Positions 9,336 to 19,200 of a DNA stretch of 64,000 nucleotides are shown here, in pieces. The stretch covers positions 1 to 64,000 of the forward strand of contig WNNJ02000815.1 of assembly GCA_012934845.2 (NCBI GenBank). Reading direction: 5' to 3'. A model generated the notes under the pieces. It had not been told where the DNA came from. It did not search any database and saw only the letters and a program-made list of their open reading frames with translations. The stretch comes from Pomphorhynchus laevis (Eukaryota; Acanthocephala; Palaeacanthocephala; Echinorhynchida; Pomphorhynchidae). Both the position numbers and the translations under genes were made by a program. The stretch's first letter is position 1. Each line of letters starts with the position of its first letter.

Positions 9336-9587
9336 TTAATTTTTATTTTAAATTTCAATTTTCAATTTTAACTTTATGAATATAAATTATATTAAATCTA
9401 ATATAATAATTGTTTAATATTTATAATTATTTATAATTATTTGATTATTTATTACTAATCTTTTGAATTTTATTTAGCATTATTTTAAATTTTATATAAG
9501 AAGGAGACATGCTGGCCGGTAATCGTAGCAGTAAATCGTTCATCAAAACGAAGGTCACACTAATTAAATGAAAATGAAAATAGTAAA

Positions 9588-9616
9588 AATACGTAGACTT
9601 AGCTGATCTGATTTAT
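9588..9616. repeat. Terminal-type motif TACGTAGACTTAGCTGATCTG
   Basis: One of at least four plus-strand copies (8609, 9588, 13012, 13295) of TACGTAGACTCAGxTAGCTG. Its complement is the core of repeat R and of the composite repeats. The recurrent sharp edge suggests an element terminus. Confidence 0.5.
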
Positions 9617-9639
9617 TGCTCTTCAGTTTTACTCAATAT

Positions 9640-9882
9640 TTGTGTATGAGCTCATAAACTAACAAGGAAAACTTGATGTAAATAACCGCTCCGTGGATCA
9701 ACAATATTATGATTATTATTCATTGTATCGTGTTTATATCCTAATGTATGTACTTGAGAATACGCTTTTAGGCAATCTGTATGCATTATGCTTTTAACTT
9801 CAATGTGTTTTGAATTAATGAAATCAATGTATCGAGATTTATAAATCCATTTGCACAAAATTCTAATTCTTTTTATCATATT
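9640..9882 (-). pseudogene. Merlin-type (IS1595/ISXO2-like) transposase fragment
   Basis: A 75-residue open frame containing MHTDCLKAYSQVHTLGYKHD, then NNNHNIVDPRSGYLHQ. This matches the C-terminal half of DDE transposases of the IS1595/ISXO2 group, called Merlin in animals: HTDxxxAY holds the second catalytic Asp, and NHSxxFVDPxTGxHTQ follows. The first catalytic Asp region and the final Glu/Asn motif are not found in the flanks, so it is a fragment. Terminal repeats were not found. Confidence 0.65.
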
Positions 9883-10149
9883 TAATTTACAACATAACTG
9901 AGATAAATATACTACATCAACTCTCTATTTTCATCTATAATACTTAAGATTCAACCTTCATCAACCCTTCTACTATATTATATTCTATTTACAACTTTGG
10001 CTTCATTGATTTTAACGTCGACAAAAAACGTCGAATTGAAAGCGACGATTTCATACGATTTAATCATCTTTTGCTGATCAAATTTAACAATTATATCTTC
10101 GTATGTTATAGAAATAGCTTCTAATTCATTATATTATTATATTTACAAA

Positions 10150-10400
10150 TTCAACAAAATCTAAAGCAGAGAAGCTTCCAACAGGCATGCCGCATTTCCG
10201 AGCTGAATAGCGATTCTTATTATCTGAGTCAAATATCGGCAAGCTATGAAATCTTCTGTTGCTCTCGATATGCATCGTCCTAAGTCCTTGAGAAATTTAA
10301 CTTGCTAGGCCAGGACAACCCAGGGTGTTGAATGCCACTGGTTTAAACATTATCGTAGATGGGCCCAAGCATGCAAATTTTGCTCGTTTGCGCTTTTCTG
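10150..10400 (-). pseudogene. Possible retroelement C-terminal remnant
   Basis: Less AT-rich than its surroundings. The minus strand reads FKPVAFNTLGCPGLAS, then LRTMHIESNRRFHSLPI. The pattern F-x-P-x-x-F/V-x-T-x-G followed by leucine-rich helices is seen at the end of restriction-enzyme-like-endonuclease RT elements such as the one at 21.4-23.7 kb (FVPAIMPTTGG). Short and isolated, so the assignment is weak. Confidence 0.3.
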
Positions 10401-12270
10401 GGCCGTTTTTTAATTCTAAAATTTGTTAATTGCATTTTATCATTTTTATTATTTACCCGTTGTGTAATTGTCATAGCATTTATGTCTACCCACTTGAAAC
10501 CCTATTAACAGTCAGATTTAAGCAAATCTTTATAAGTGCAGGCTGTAATGCAGACTCAAATTTTAAATAAAATCTTTAATATGTAATAGAAGCAAGTGAC
10601 CGAAATAGTAGAAGTTTTTATAATAAGTTTTTGAACTGATTATGTTCAAATCAATACATATTTAATTAAAGTCCATATCAAGAGTTCAATAAATAATTCG
10701 TTCACACAAATGATGCATTATTTAACGGATTAATATGCTTAGTCGAAAACCTAAATATTCACACTCTCTACATCCACTCTAACTGTGATCAACAACACAT
10801 TTTTAATTATTATTTTCATAATAATTTAAATAATTTGACTATAATATAATAAATATAATTTTAATATATTAAATATAATATAAATATAATATTGCGTATA
10901 ATATATTAAATATAATATATTAATGTGATATATAATATGCATGATTAATATGATATATATATTTACGATGTAATATCATTAATATCGTAATGAATTTTCA
11001 GAATAAGCTTCAAAAGATATAAACGCATTATTAAAAAAGTTATGAAATAACTTTTTCCATAATGATGTCTAGTTTGAATGAGATACTCTCCACAGTTAAA
11101 TCAAAGTAATACTTCTAAGTGTAGGATCACGTTACATTCAGCGATATTCTATTTTTCGCTAACAGTTTGATATAGAAAGATAAATATCGTTAATTATTTT
11201 AAAATAATTTATAGCTGCAACTCTAATAAATTCCGTATTGATTAAATATTTTAGTTCGTGCTTTCACGACATTTATTAATCATAATATTTTAATTCTAGA
11301 TAATGGTAGCGGATAAAAACAATGAAAACGCAGGTATTTTATTAATGGAAAGTAGCTTTATTGAAGATTTACTATTGATTTTGTGATACAGTTTTTTTCA
11401 TTATATTTAATTAATTTTATTAAATTTTTATTTTTTTAATTAAATTTGCTAATCACTGCGTATTAATTTCGGAGTAAATTCATATCCATCACTACTTCGT
11501 TAGTCAATTTTTAAACTTTTTCGCAACAACCTCATCAACAAGTTTTAATCTTTAATATTTAAGACAGCTTCATATTTTTAATCTTTAAAATTACAATTTA
11601 CACAATTGCAATTTTGTGTAATAAAAACTGCCTGTATTTTACAAATAAAAAACAAAAAAAAACAAAAGATAAATAGCCAGAATACTCTGACATATATTTT
11701 AAACTGATATTCAATTAATTTTTTAACTATTTTCGGTTATCGATAATTATTGTACGGAAACATTCTTTATTCAATCAGTTTTCTAATTTATTAACTTTAG
11801 ATATTCTTATTTCGGATAAGCAAATATAACACTAATCAGTTTAAAAGACATTTGAACCACAATTCTTTATCATACTCCGACATAATCAGAATAGCTAACA
11901 AAGAAATAAGTTCTTTAATATGATCAAGAAGACAATATATTATACAAATAATTCGTAAATTATTTGATTAATTAATAATTTATTAATATTTTAATTAATT
12001 AAAATATTAATTAATTATTAATTAATAATTAGTATTAATTAAGTAATTCAGTTTAATTTATCGACAAGCATTTATTTGCTTCTGATGCTACACTCTTAAA
12101 TTCATATTTTTAATATTATAAAATGAATTTATTGAACTTTATTGAATAAAATAAATTCATATAAACTGACATTTTTACAAAAGTCAAAGTCATACAAATC
12201 GTGAATATCGTTTTTTGCTCTATTAAAAAGTTTAATAATCAATATTTGCTTTCGCGTCAAATTGAACTTT
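10401..12270. other. AT-rich intergenic stretch, no gene seen
   Basis: Very AT-rich, with short TATAAT/ATTAAT runs around 10840-10960 and 11940-12060. No open frame, no RNA gene and no clear repeat was recognised on either strand. Confidence 0.5.
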
Positions 12271-12439
12271 CTTAAGATTAATGGACATTATAGACACGAG
12301 TAATGTATTGTAAAAATTATTTAATGCTAGCTTTCGACGATAGCGTCCTTAAAAAGTCATAAGGACATTATCGTCGAAAACTAGCAATAAATTTTAATTC
12401 TTACAATACATTGTGTCTATAATGTCCATCAATCTTTAG
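12271..12439. mobile_element. Foldback MITE, family 2
   Basis: A near-perfect inverted repeat with arms of about 75 bp: GATTAATGGACATTATAGAC at 12276 faces its complement near 12437, and GCTAGCTTTCGACGATAGCG faces CGTCGAAAACTAGC across a loop of about 10 bases near 12350. Sequence unrelated to the family at 7645. No coding capacity; non-autonomous DNA transposon is inferred from the shape. Confidence 0.75.
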
Positions 12440-12845
12440 TAAATAAAAATGTTTGTTATGACATTTGACGTGTTAAAAAGTCTATCAAACAAAAATTTAT
12501 TTGAATACTGATTTGCGATATCTAGTTGTCAATTGTCTCGTTATGCATTTATATACCGCTTTAATAAATATTTTATAGCAGCTAGAGTATCTTTTAACGT
12601 TGATTAATGCTGTGACATAGCTATTTTTATTTTGTATGTTGCTATTTTTATTAGTCAATAATTCTACTCAAATCTAGTAATAGGCATTGTTCAATGATTA
12701 TTCAAACAATTTAGGTGATTATATTTAAAAATATCTAATAAATTTGTCGCCTCAAATGTTTGCAGTAAGATTAAGTAATATTTATTATAGTAATTGTTTA
12801 TTATTTAATAATTTCTCAATTATTAAATAATTGAGAAATTATTAA

Positions 12846-13040
12846 CTCAATTCATAAAAATGACCTTTATTTTAAATTTCATTTTTTTAACTTGATTTAA
12901 ATTATAGAACATTTTAATTATAGAAAATCTAAAAACAATTATTAATTTTAATATTTAATTATTAAATTTTGATTTAGCATTATTATGTTTTGTTTATTTT
13001 ATAATTGTATTAAATACGTAGACTCAGTTAGCTGATTTGA
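12846..13040 (+). repeat. Penelope-linked tail repeat, copy 1
   Basis: CAATTCATAAAAATGACCTT followed by an AT-rich stretch and ATTTAGCATTATTATGTTTT, ending in the motif TACGTAGACTCAGTTAGCTG. Similar AT-rich sequence follows the RT fossil at 9310-9500 and occurs at 24600-24680, so this is probably the 3' part of that element or a non-autonomous derivative. Confidence 0.5.
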
Positions 13041-13164
13041 TTCGTCTACTTATAAATCGAAGTGTTTACATAAGCGAATTACAAGATGGCCTTTCGATAA
13101 ATGCCTGATACGTATAATGGACGAAACAAAGACATATTGTTTTATCACTAGAATTTGATTAAAC

Positions 13165-13325
13165 ATTATTATGTCAATTCATAAAAATGACGTGATTTAA
13201 ATTATAAAAATCTTAAAACAATTATTTATTTTATTATTTAATTATTAAATTTTGATTTAGCATTATTATGTTTTGTTTAGTTTATAATTATATTAAATAC
13301 GTAGACTCAGATAGCTGATTTGAGT
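13165..13325 (+). repeat. Penelope-linked tail repeat, copy 2
   Basis: Second copy of 12846-13040, about 290 bp downstream in the same direction and with the same end motif (TACGTAGACTCAGATAGCTG). It lacks part of the interior. It is immediately followed by the TGTCAC microrepeat and the divergent hammerhead-like motif. Confidence 0.5.
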
Positions 13326-13333
13326 TATGAGGT

Positions 13334-13400
13334 TTCGCAATGTCACAATGTCACATTTGTCACATTTGTCATGTGTCACATTTATTCACAATGTCACACA
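13334..13400. repeat. TGTCACAT microrepeat
   Basis: Irregular run of (A/T)TGTCACA(T/A) units, about eight in 65 bp. Confidence 0.6.
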
Positions 13401-13474
13401 TGCAACCGAAACGACCAGTGAGTACTTCATTCTACTGATGTGTTGGCGAGTACTCATTGGTAGTCTAGAAGTGA
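13401..13474 (+). ncRNA. Hammerhead-like ribozyme motif, divergent copy
   Basis: Boxes: CGAAAC at 13407-13412, CTGATG at 13435-13440, TC at 13464-13465. Stem III: ACGACCAGTGAGTAC (13411-13425) pairs with GTACTCATTGGTAGT (13450-13464), 14 of 15 positions including one G-U. Stem I: TCATTCTA (13427-13434) pairs with TAGAAGTGA (13466-13474) with one bulged A. Stem II: CAAC before CGAAAC can pair with GTTG after CTGATG. Stem III has a different sequence from the units at 14.1-15.4 kb yet still pairs, strong evidence for selected structure. Base 9 of the core is T, not A, so activity is uncertain. Strand order GAAA-box, CTGATGA-box, UC-box is the reverse of a classical hammerhead. Confidence 0.45.
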
Positions 13475-13680
13475 CATGGTGATTGAAAATCGTGAATCGT
13501 AGTCCAGTCTATCAAGCAACACCATAATAAACACATTATAATTATATAATTATAAATTTTAATTATATTATAATTTATTTATAAATTATAATATATAATG
13601 ACATGGTACCTAAAAATCGTGAATCAAAGTCCAGTCTACCAATCAACACAATTTTCCTGGACTTTGTTTACTCGACACAT
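13470..13680. repeat. Two-copy direct repeat
   Basis: AGTGACATGGTGATTGAAAA...CGTGAATC, then AGTCCAGTCTA, at 13470-13528 recurs at 13598-13655, separated by a palindromic TATAATTATAAATT tract. Function unknown. Confidence 0.5.
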
Positions 13681-14100
13681 CCTGCACTATTATTACATAT
13701 ATATTGTAAGTATAAATTATATTTAATTTATAAACTACTTCTGGTTAGGATCACTATGTTTGCCTCATGAAGAGGCATAAACACCAGGCAGCATTCTATA
13801 TATCTTTATCATACCAATATATAGAACCGAATTATTCTCGCAATATTCAAAGTCGCTACGTATGCCCAGTCATTCTATGTGTGACGACAAACCTCCACAA
13901 CGGTATATGCGTTTCGCTCTAACGGAGCTCATCAGTACCGTGACTTTAATAATCATCCATAGACACCTTAACACACGCTTAAACAGTGTTTTAAGCTCGA
14001 AAAACAGAACTACCCTTAATCTGAATCATAAGAGGAAATTTAGCATAAGCTCTGTGCACGGCAGTGCGTATTGTAGTTTAATCATGCATCAGGCACTAAA
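13681..14100. other. Non-coding stretch with a small hairpin
   Basis: Contains the hairpin GTTTGCCTC-ATGAA-GAGGCATAAAC at about 13756-13780. The open frame at 13862-14110 has no recognisable domain and runs into the inverted array unit, so I do not call it a gene. Confidence 0.4.
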
Positions 14101-14109
14101 TTTCTTTTA

Positions 14110-14445
14110 ATAGAAATTCTGTTTTTTTTTGTTAACACTCCCAAGTGTTGCCAAAAACGGAGTTGGATTACAAGCAGAACAGGCTGCTGTATCACTCCTA
14201 GACGAACTGATGTTAGCCGGCAGCACTCATCATTATAGTGAACTACCATCAGTCGTTTCGGCTTCCACGTAATATATTTAAAAGACATCATCTTAAAAAA
14301 ATTTGCTTACGTGTTAGCATGGGCATAGCCGCATTAAACTCACTATGTGCTATCCGGATCATCCTAATTTTCTTCGTCAGGAAAAGATCCATAAGATCCA
14401 TAAGAGGATAATTTTTTATAATTTGGTAGTATGATGTGTTACATT
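14110..14445 (-). repeat. Inverted unit of the 360-bp array
   Basis: This unit is a reverse-complement relative of the direct units at 14470-15420, sharing the structured core, the ACTACCAAATTATAAAAA block, the ATCCGGATAGCAC block and the GGCTATGCCCATGC block. It meets the first direct unit head to head at about 14446-14470. The array is therefore one inverted unit plus three direct units. Confidence 0.75.
14190..14266 (-). ncRNA. Hammerhead-like motif, inverted unit
   Basis: Minus-strand reading: CGAAAC (14260-14255), CTGATGGTAG stem III strand, ATGATGA (14233-14227, first core base changed from C to A), CTAACATCAG stem III partner, TC (14202-14201) and stem I partner TAGGAGTGA. Stem III pairs at 9 of 10 positions, extended by ACGA with TCGT after a one-base bulge. 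Stem II GGAAGC/GCTGCC has one mismatch. The altered first base of the CTGATGA box would probably lower or abolish activity. Confidence 0.45.
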
Positions 14446-14521
14446 ATGGTAAGTTTAACGATGATATACCCTGCTACCGCTTAAGCAACTTTCCTGCGGA
14501 TGCTTTTTAAATATATCACAA

Positions 14522-14599
14522 GACGGCCGAAACGACTAATGGTAGTTTACTCTACTGATGAATTCTGCCGGCCTCTATCAGCTCATCTAGGAGTGATAA
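14522..14599 (+). ncRNA. Hammerhead-like motif, direct unit 1
   Basis: CGAAAC at 14528-14533, CTGATGA at 14555-14561, TC at 14586-14587. Stem I: TTACTCTA before CTGATGA with TAGGAGTGA after TC, one bulged G. Stems II and III are weaker here (stem III CTAATGGTAG against CTCTATCAG carries several mismatches), so this unit may be decaying. Confidence 0.4.
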
Positions 14600-14883
14600 A
14601 GATGTCTGCTCTTCTAGTAATCGATCTCCGGATTTTTCTAACTTCTATAATTATAAAACTGAAGCTTATTGGCTACCGGAGCACAATGTAACACATCATA
14701 CTACCAAATTATAAAAATGTATCCTATTATGGATCCTATGAGAAAACAAGCAACGACAGCAATTAAATCTCCTGCTAAAGAAAAATATAAGCATTATCCG
14801 GATAGCACGTTGTTAGTTTAAAGAGGCTATGCCCATGCTTACACGTAAGCGAATTCTTGGATGTGCCTTTTAAAATATCACAA

Positions 14884-14961
14884 GGTAGCCGAAACGACTG
14901 ATTGTAGTTCACTTCACTGATGAATGCTATCGGTAACCATAAGCTCTTCTAGGAGTGATAA
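14884..14961 (+). ncRNA. Hammerhead-like motif, direct unit 2
   Basis: CGAAAC at 14890-14895, CTGATGA at 14917-14923, TC at 14948-14949. Stem II GGTAGC pairs fully with GCTATC (one G-U), different bases from the other units but still paired. Stem I TCACTTCA with TAGGAGTGA pairs with one bulge. Stem III has several mismatches. Confidence 0.4.
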
Positions 14962-15241
14962 AGAAGTCTGCTCTGCTAGTAATCAAATTCCGGTTTTCGT
15001 CAACATCTACGATTATTAAACTGAAGCTTATTCGCTCCAGGTGGACAATGGAGCACATAATACTACCAAATTATAAAAATGTATCCTCTTATGGATTCTG
15101 TGAGAAAACAAGCAACGACAATTAAATTTTTTGCCGAAGAAAATTAGGATGATCCAAATAGCACATGGTTAATTTAATAAGGCTATACCCATACTACCAC
15201 GCAAGCAAATTTCTCGGAAATGCCTTTTAAATATTTCAGAA

Positions 15242-15319
15242 GGCAGCCGAAATTACTGATGGTAGTTTACTATACTGATGAGTGCTACCGTCTACCATTA
15301 ATTTGTCTATGAGTAATAA
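15242..15319 (+). ncRNA. Hammerhead-like motif, direct unit 3
   Basis: CGAAAT at 15248-15253, CTGATGA at 15275-15281, TC at 15306-15307. Stem I is TTACTATA with TATGAGTAA; compared with TCACTCTA/TAGGAGTGA of the other units, two base pairs change on both strands together (C-G to T-A and C-G to A-T). Stem III ACTGATGGTAG with CTACCATTAAT pairs at 10 of 11 positions. These double changes are the best evidence in the array for a conserved stem I. Confidence 0.5.
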
Positions 15320-15420
15320 AAAAGTCTGATCTGCTAGTAATCGAAATCTGGTTTTTGACATCATCTATGACATTAAAACTGAAGCTTATTGTCTCTCGGA
15401 CACCACCGTATCAATAAATT

Positions 15421-16226
15421 AAAAAGCCTTCTGTACGCTTCGCCCTTTTGCTTCTCCAGAAATAAAAATGTAAATATTTATTAATATATGGAAATTTTGA
15501 GGTGAATACCGACTTGGATTTGAATCTACAATTCTAAAATATATAAGATCCTTCATCAAAGGATCTCTAAGTCGGTTTGACTGACAGGTTTTCTGTGAAA
15601 CTGCAAATATATGTTTGCATATGTTAAGTGATCTACATTTGATTATACAGAGATGTACATTCGCTTATATATTCTGTATGTTTGATTATATCGATCAAAT
15701 TTTGTCACTATGGATATTGATTTCCAAACAGCAACTGTTAATCAACTATTCTTTTATTAATGAATATTTAACTACTTAACTAAAAAATTTTATAGAAGTT
15801 AATATTTTGTTAGATGTTAATTTATAGCAAAATTCATTTCAAAATGTACATTAGATTTTTAGGATAGCAAATTAAGTTGATCAGATTGGTTAGATGTTTG
15901 CTTTCAATATACCGATTTGATTGATCATTTGATATAAATTAATATGCTAACTATTTTTTTATGTTGAGGCAAAAATATTAGCGATATCAATCAAATGATT
16001 TTAAATTTTTTAATTAAAGCTAGAAGTATAAAAATTTAAAAATTAACTTAAAATTTTATGTATGCTGTGTTTTCTTCTTTTGTAATTTACGATATCTATA
16101 TTTAGATACACCATCCTCTAATCCACAACCACCGAATTCAGCTAACACTTCAAATTACTTGAACAACGCACAGTTTGTTCATCAATAGAATTGATGACTG
16201 TTTTTCATCAACTTTTCTTTTAACAG
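15421..16226. other. Upstream region of RED; 5' end unresolved
   Basis: AT-rich. A stretch at about 16104-16159 reads TPSSNPQPPNSANTSNYLNN after an acceptor-like TTTAG, reminiscent of the low-complexity RED N-terminus, but no donor in the right phase joins it to the exon at 16227. I saw no convincing promoter. Confidence 0.35.
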
Positions 16227-19200
16227 ATGCTCCTTGACCAATGCAGATTTTCGAAAATTGTTAATGACATCAAACTCAGGATCGATAGATGCCTCGACTG
16301 TTAATGACAAAAGGTAGAAAATTTAAACAGCCCAAAATGTTGACACATTGTGGTCTGTCTATTTCCTAAACTTTATTAAAAGGCAAAATTAGTTTCTTGT
16401 TTGCTTTATTTAAAAAAGCTTTTAACAAATATAACGGAATATTTTATAATTTTTATTTTATATTTATAATTTTTAATATATTTTAACGTTAATTTAGCTT
16501 TTCAGTCGTTAAATATCAAAGTTTATTACAAAAGGCCTTTTAGCTTTTCAATAATTTTGGACTTTACAAACAAATAAAAGGTTTAAATCTACCTTAATAA
16601 AAGGTATAATTCGTTTATAAATATAACCATTTGGTTGATGAATGAGACAAATATTTTACTTTAAGTACACGAGGAAAAATCGTGCGTTAAAATGCTTTTA
16701 GTGATCGAAGCATTTGAAGGCCAAATATAACGGGAAACATCAGTACGTTCAAATTTTATGAAAGATGAAATTTTCTTTTACGCAAAGATGAAATTTAAAT
16801 AATACATTTGAAAGAAATAAAAACACATTTTCAGATTTCTTGCCAATGTTCTTAAAACATCTTTCTTTGTAATCCATTTTTTCTTATTTTACAGATTGTA
16901 CTGCCTTTCTTAAACATCATTCATCTAAATACAAATATCAATACACAACGAGATAAATCATTACGCGAGTTAAATGAAACTTTTATTTTTTGAAACCTTT
17001 CTTTAAAGTTGAAATTTCATATTTTATTTCATGTAATATTCAATGAATTATAATGCATAAATGTAGATAATACATCTCACGTATAAGATATTAATATGGA
17101 TAATATATGGCATTTAAATATTACATTTAATCATAAAAAATTGACTTTGTAATTATTTTATTAAATATGCAACAAAATAATAATTTTAAATAAAAAATAT
17201 GTATATAATTCGCATTTACATAAAATTATAAATCATATTTAGGTTTAATAAAGTACATTTCTGCTCTACATAATTTTTAGAAATTTAATAAAATTATAAT
17301 TTTTATTAAAACAAATCTGTATTTTTAAATGTATTATTATAATACAGATTTATATTAGATTAGATATTATATATTATGTATTAGATTACAAAATGTCTGC
17401 AAATTTATTTTATCTTATTTCCTTTTAGACCAAAACCATCAGAAAAGCGTAAGCAAAAGAAACTTCGGTACACTAAAACATCGAAGGAGGAAAAGAGTGG
17501 CGGTAAATCGGGGTTAGTAAAATATAGGGATCGAGCAAAGGAAAGACGTGAAAACGTAAAGGATGAGGTAGCCGATATTCAACAGCAAATCCAACAATCA
17601 ACAACGACAAGTTATCGAGCAGTTGGTCCTGATGCAAAAGCGTTAGTATTAATCAAATCACTGATTATTAAGTAATAATAACTTAAAAATAAAAATTTAT
17701 TAATAAATATGTTATAGAGATTAAGACAAAATAAATATGAATTACGAATTATTTAATTAATGGAAGTTATTTTTTATTTAATTCTAAAGTATTTTTATTA
17801 ACTAAAACCATTATAATGGCCAAATGCACATAGTTTACCATAATAAATTCTGATACCAGAGTAGCGTGTGATCATAAAATTGACCGGTGCCTATATCGCT
17901 TTTACCATTTATCGTGCTCACACTTATTCTTTAAATCAGTTTTGTCTAGTCGTAGACAAATCTATGAAATCAGATGCAAGTCCTTAATACGATGGTAGCC
18001 ATTGGTCATATTACGCTGATTACACAACGCTAGTATAACATCCCCTCGGAAATTATTATGAACTAATTGATTCCCTTATTATTATGCTGTCACTTTCCAT
18101 GTTTATAGTCGAAAGATAGCGCTGATTTGAAAAATCGCTTAGATTATTATGATATTATAATACACGATATTAATTATAGCATTTATTTGATCGTTTTGTT
18201 TGCTCTAGAACAATTGATGCTGCCGCAAGGCGGCGTCAAATAATCGAAGAATCAAAGTACTTAGGTGGCGATATTAGTCACACTCACTTGGTCAAAGGAT
18301 TGGATTACGCATTACTACAGAAAATTAGAAAAGAACTTTCCGGAGCAGACGACAATGAAGCTCCTCTTGACAGTAACGAGTAAGTTTCGTAAACGTACTA
18401 ATATAATGCGAAATACATTTAGAATACAAATGAACGAGCAAGTTCATGCTGACGATCCAGTTACGGATTTTAAAACCACATTCGGTCAAAATATTTACCA
18501 GGCTTTATTTGGCGAATTAAAACCTAAATCAAAAAAGTCAGAACGTTTTGTATCAAGTAGAATGGCTTATATTGTCGACTTAGAAGATAGCTATTCTGAT
18601 ATCCCAACCACATTATTGCGCAGTAAAGCCGAGTGTCAAGATGACGAAGTAATTAGTAATTTTTTAACTCTACAATTTAACTACTTCAATTTTTAATTTT
18701 ATTACCAATATTTCTATCATGTCACTTTAATATATCATTAAGAAATAATTTTTTATATAACGATATCTTCTTAGGTGTTCTTTATATGTTCTACTTCTAA
18801 TTTAGCAGTCAAGCTTAGTTATCTTATGTATTCGCCTAAAATGGTGAACACTGCTGTATTATTAATTACTTATCATGAGCTAACTTATAACATCATGCAC
18901 ATAACATGCATGTAACGACATTTTTACATCTACTTTTTATTCATTAATCTGAAATACGACGTTGTAAATCTGGAAGAATTAACTTTTTTAGTATGACGCA
19001 CGAACTGGAAAGTTTAAACCTGCATGCTTTTTGCCAACTTCGTCGGGAAGCTTAACCCGGAATGCGTATACCACAGCTACCTCGAACCAATGAGACATTT
19101 CGACCTTAGTCTACTCATCACTACAGGGTGGTCTTATCAATGTGACCCAGTAGCTACACAACTTCGACAGTACTTGATCCTTAGTAAACCTTTGAAAGGA

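Larger units (their letters stand above)
14470..15420 (+). repeat. Tandem 360-bp array, three direct units
   Basis: Units begin near 14500, 14862 and 15220; the predicted cleavage points are 362 and 358 bases apart. Each unit has the structured core, then AGTCTGCTCTTCTAGTAATC-type sequence, AAACTGAAGCTTATT, ACTACCAAATTATAAAAATG, a GAGAAAACAAGCAACGAC block and GGCTATGCCCATGC. The third unit is cut short at about 15415. More GC-rich than its surroundings. Size and tandem layout resemble the hammerhead-bearing small repeats (retrozymes) known from animals, but the family is not identified. Confidence 0.75.

Noticed and set aside
14522-14599. A classical type I, II or III hammerhead within a single unit
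   Set aside because: The strand order in one unit is GAAA box, CTGATGA box, UC box; the three stems would all cross. Only a cross-unit or two-molecule fold gives the normal junction, so I reported it as hammerhead-like and not as a standard hammerhead.
14082-14691. Similar small ORFs (KYITxxPKRLMVVxxxDExCR) on opposite strands in the array
   Set aside because: They arise from the repeated structured core read in one frame; the frame is not kept in the other two units.
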